The position numbers were made by a program, and so were the translations under genes. From contig OZ245818.1 of NCBI GenBank assembly GCA_965228435.1, positions 2,232,001 through 2,296,000 of the forward strand: a stretch of DNA of 64,000 bases, written 5' to 3'. Below the pieces are notes generated by a model. The model worked only from the letters and a program-made list of their open reading frames with translations. It made no database searches and was not told where the DNA came from. Positions 61,625-64,000 of the stretch are shown one piece after another (position 1 is the stretch's first letter; each line of letters opens with the position of its first letter). Origin of the DNA: Hoeflea_A sp965228435 (GTDB taxonomy: Bacteria > Pseudomonadota > Alphaproteobacteria > Rhizobiales > Rhizobiaceae).

Positions 61625-62203
61625 ATGTCCACGCTCATCAGAACTGTCATTACCTGGATTTCCGCACTGATCTTGATTGGCCTATCTGGAGGCACATGGG
61701 CCAACGAGATCGGCAGGGGTCATTGGTCCATGTCCAACAACGTCCTTGCTCTGGAAGGCGAGATATTGCCCAAAAGCCCGCGGCAGTTCCATCGCCTGTT
61801 CTCATCGGCCTTGCTGTCGACCCCCTATCCGGAACCGGTACGCATCGAACTGGACAGCCCGGGCGGAGACCTGAATGCCGCACTGAAAATCGTGCGGATC
61901 ATCAATTCGGCGCAAGTGCAGAAAACAACCGTGAGCGTCACAGTTGGGAGCGGCAAACGATGCTTTTCCACCTGCCTGATCCTGTTGGCCGCCGGCGATC
62001 GACGGGAAGCGGCCTCTGACGCACTCCTCCGCTTCCCGGGGTCGGAAAAGTCGTCCCGGAGCGTGAGGATCCTGAGCGGCATCGCGAATGTCGATCCGGA
62101 TCTGGCTAACTATCTGCTGAAGACCAGTCGCCCGGCCAAAGCCCGTATGGCCAACCAACTGGATCCTGTCTTTTCAGATTTCGTGCGTCTGATCGACGAC
62201 TGA
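61625..62203 (+). CDS. ClpP-like exported protein
   Basis: A 192-residue protein with a signal peptide or anchor (TVITWISALILIGLSGGTWA, residues 8-27). The rest resembles ClpP/crotonase-fold proteins of the COG3904 type: VRIELDSPGGDLNAALKIVR and KRCFSTCLILLAAGDRREA, in which a Ser or Thr of CFSTC takes the usual serine position. A true protease activity is uncertain. It is divergent from the BTAD-hydrolase gene and may be controlled by it. Confidence 0.7.
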   Translation: MSTLIRTVITWISALILIGLSGGTWANEIGRGHWSMSNNVLALEGEILPKSPRQFHRLFSSALLSTPYPEPVRIELDSPGGDLNAALKIVRIINSAQVQKTTVSVTVGSGKRCFSTCLILLAAGDRREAASDALLRFPGSEKSSRSVRILSGIANVDPDLANYLLKTSRPAKARMANQLDPVFSDFVRLIDD

Positions 62204-62238
62204 CGCCGGTGGATGTGCGAACCCGGGACTCTGACTCT

Positions 62239-63915
62239 TCAGGTCTGCGGGTCTGGAGTTCCGGTCTCGACGAGCCGCGAATCCAGAAGTTGGCCTTCAC
62301 GCGCCAGGATCGGATGCGCCACCGAGATCACCCAGGAATGGAGCTCCTTGATTAGATAAGCGGTCTCCAGATGCTTGTCGCTGGTGCTCATGCTGTTGAT
62401 TTTGCCCTCGCTGAGGCGCTTCAGATGGCGTTTGCGGCTCTTGCGTTCGAGCCGCGCCATGTCGGCCTTTTCCTGCAGCAACCGCCGCGCGCCATCCACA
62501 TCGCCACTGATCAGCACATTGGCGGCCGTCTTGAGGTTTCTGGCCACTTTACGGTGCAGGTGTTCCAGTTCCTCCCGTCCTTCGGTACTGAACGACTGGC
62601 CTGCCTCGTGCATCTCTTCGGCCAGAATCAGCAATCGCTTGACGATGATGTCGCCGGCGGCCTCCAACGCGATGGCGTAATCGACCAGTGCCCGCAGCTC
62701 TTTGCGTTCTGACCGGTTCAGCATGTCGGATGGAAGATCGGCCATGTATCTGCGCACGCCATCGAGGGCTGCGTTGACCGCGTCGTCGCGAGCCTGAATG
62801 CTGCTGGTCCGTTCCGGATCCGCCTTGGCGTAGAGTTCCATGACCGGATCAAACATATCGCCGATGACGTCCGACATGCGCAGCACTTCACGACGAAGAT
62901 TGGCAATCGCGTCGGAACCGTTGTCGGGCGCTGTGTCGGGCAGAACAGATCGAAAATCCGGCGTGTCAGCCTTGGGCGCTCCCAACGGACTAGACGGAAG
63001 CAAAGCCTGCATCGGCCGTTCAAGAATAGATGCGATTGGAATGAACACCAGCAACACCGCATTGAAGGCGATATGCAGCATTACAAGACCCTGCGCCCCG
63101 TAGGTCGATAGGATCGGAACCGGTGCGCCGGTGGCATTGAAACCGAGCAACGCGATCAGCGCGGCTGTTCCCCGGATAATCAGGTTGGCAACGGGAATAC
63201 GCCTCGCTTCCGGTGTAAAATCACGACTCAACCAGACTGGAATCAGGGCCGAGCCGAGGTTTGCTCCCAGCACAAGCGACAGGCCGACGGAAACGGGCAG
63301 TGCGCCGATCGCCACAACAGTGACGCACATCAGGATCGCCGCGACCGACGAATGCATGACGAAGGCGAGTGTGGCTCCGGCAATGAAGGCGGTCAGGAAA
63401 TCGCGCTCGAGGTAACCGGCAATCGCCGGAAGGAAGCCGCTGTCGCGGATTGGATCGACGGCCGTGCGCAACAATTCAAGCGCCAGCAATATCAGCGCTA
63501 TGCCCAGCATGATGCGTCCGGCATGGCGCAGTCCGCGTCTTTCCGTCTTGAGAAAAAGCGTACCGCCGGCGGCGAGCAGCACCGGCGCCAGCCATTCCAG
63601 TTTCAACGAAAGAACCTGGATGATGACGGCCGAGCCAAGGTCTCCCCCCAGAACCAGGGCCACCGCAGGGACAAATCCGATCACCCCACCGCCGGCAAAG
63701 CCGGAAACCAGCAGTGTCACTGCCGCTGAACTCTGCAGCAGGATGGCAAGCACCATGCCAACGGGCGCAAGATAGAGTGGCGATCGGCCGGATGTGACAA
63801 GCTGCTCCAACGCGTTGCCGAAGGCCCGCTCAATGCCGGTCCTGACCATGCGGACCGCAAAAAGAAGCAGCATCGTTGCGCCTAAGAGCTGGACAACGAA
63901 TGTCACTATGATCAT
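62239..63915 (-). CDS. Na/Pi cotransporter family protein with PhoU-like domain
   Basis: A 558-residue membrane protein. The first 320 residues carry two Na/Pi (PNaS) repeats, marked by LAILLQSSAAVTLLVSGFAGGG and FVMHSSVAAILMCVTVVAIG with their QSS and HSS motifs, and about 8-9 helices. The C-terminal 200 residues are soluble and helical, as in PhoU (LRREVLRMSDVIGDMFDPV, SERKELRALVDYAIALEAAG). It probably imports or exports phosphate or a related anion using sodium, with the PhoU part as a regulator. Confidence 0.92.
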   Translation of the reverse strand: MIIVTFVVQLLGATMLLLFAVRMVRTGIERAFGNALEQLVTSGRSPLYLAPVGMVLAILLQSSAAVTLLVSGFAGGGVIGFVPAVALVLGGDLGSAVIIQVLSLKLEWLAPVLLAAGGTLFLKTERRGLRHAGRIMLGIALILLALELLRTAVDPIRDSGFLPAIAGYLERDFLTAFIAGATLAFVMHSSVAAILMCVTVVAIGALPVSVGLSLVLGANLGSALIPVWLSRDFTPEARRIPVANLIIRGTAALIALLGFNATGAPVPILSTYGAQGLVMLHIAFNAVLLVFIPIASILERPMQALLPSSPLGAPKADTPDFRSVLPDTAPDNGSDAIANLRREVLRMSDVIGDMFDPVMELYAKADPERTSSIQARDDAVNAALDGVRRYMADLPSDMLNRSERKELRALVDYAIALEAAGDIIVKRLLILAEEMHEAGQSFSTEGREELEHLHRKVARNLKTAANVLISGDVDGARRLLQEKADMARLERKSRKRHLKRLSEGKINSMSTSDKHLETAYLIKELHSWVISVAHPILAREGQLLDSRLVETGTPDPQT

Positions 63916-64000
63916 TCAGAAAACCTCCAAATCTCCTGAAAAAACAACAGGGACCGGCCAATCGTCCCGAGGTTTCAGGAAGAGGTACTATTTCTAAGCC

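Noticed and set aside
1..64000. tRNA, rRNA, CRISPR arrays, riboswitches
   Set aside because: None was recognised on reading either strand. Small RNAs without strong structure could be missed.

Overview
The window is a 64-kb piece of a GC-rich alphaproteobacterial chromosome, most likely from the Hyphomicrobiales (Rhizobium/Hoeflea/Aurantimonas-type relatives). This rests on the cpa-type Tad pilus gene order, CtrA-like TTAA-N7-TTAA sites, a DUF1476 (ATPase inhibitor zeta) protein, a DUF2783 protein and many class III adenylyl cyclases. I see no rRNA, tRNA, CRISPR array, phage gene or transposase.

Layout. (1) 1-2149: the start of an NlpC/P60 peptidase, a MarR regulator and an M17 leucyl aminopeptidase, all on the minus strand. 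(2) 2327-14496: a nearly complete Flp/Tad pilus locus. flp, cpaA and cpaBCDEF-tadBC lie on the minus strand; tadD and a pilin-like/TadE module lie on the plus strand. A perfect CtrA-type box sits upstream of cpaB. (3) 14587-24405: a nucleoside salvage block. deoB, add and upp are on the plus strand, and deoA, punA, cdd and a three-gene nucleoside ABC importer (ATPase plus two permeases) on the minus strand. The importer's BMP-type binding protein is not in the window. (4) 24620-31761: mixed metabolic and accessory genes: thioesterase, SlyX, HisC-like aminotransferase, a decayed HisC-like fragment, a quinone-reductase-like flavoprotein, GNAT, DUF1868, PcfJ-like and an MFS transporter. (5) 31847-46761: regulators and redox genes. 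These are a 1109-residue winged-helix/AAA/TPR regulator with a dead cyclase domain, a 1-Cys peroxiredoxin, a LuxR-type regulator, an aromatic-hydroxylase-like flavoprotein with DUF2783, a cytochrome b561-YceI fusion with a second YceI and a MarR regulator with a clear operator, then DUF3237, SnoaL, RidA and WYL genes, an SH3-like protein and a GAF-cyclase.

(6) 46790-56917 is the most interesting part. A membrane adenylyl cyclase gene is followed by about 8.6 kb of co-directional genes: formylglycine-generating enzyme, LysR, TctC, TctB, TctA and two S1 sulfatases. A 194-bp direct repeat with one mismatch flanks this block; the far copy carries only the first part of the cyclase gene. This is the signature of an inserted, self-contained sulfatase island: an importer, two apparently cytoplasmic sulfatases whose open frames overlap, and the enzyme that activates their catalytic cysteines.

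(7) 56962-63915: an SDR dehydrogenase, a divergent DUF1476 protein, a third intact adenylyl cyclase, a BTAD-alpha/beta hydrolase fusion with a complete catalytic triad, a ClpP-like exported protein and a Na/Pi cotransporter with a PhoU-like tail. Signalling by cAMP is a theme: three apparently active class III cyclases and one degenerate one lie within 28 kb.
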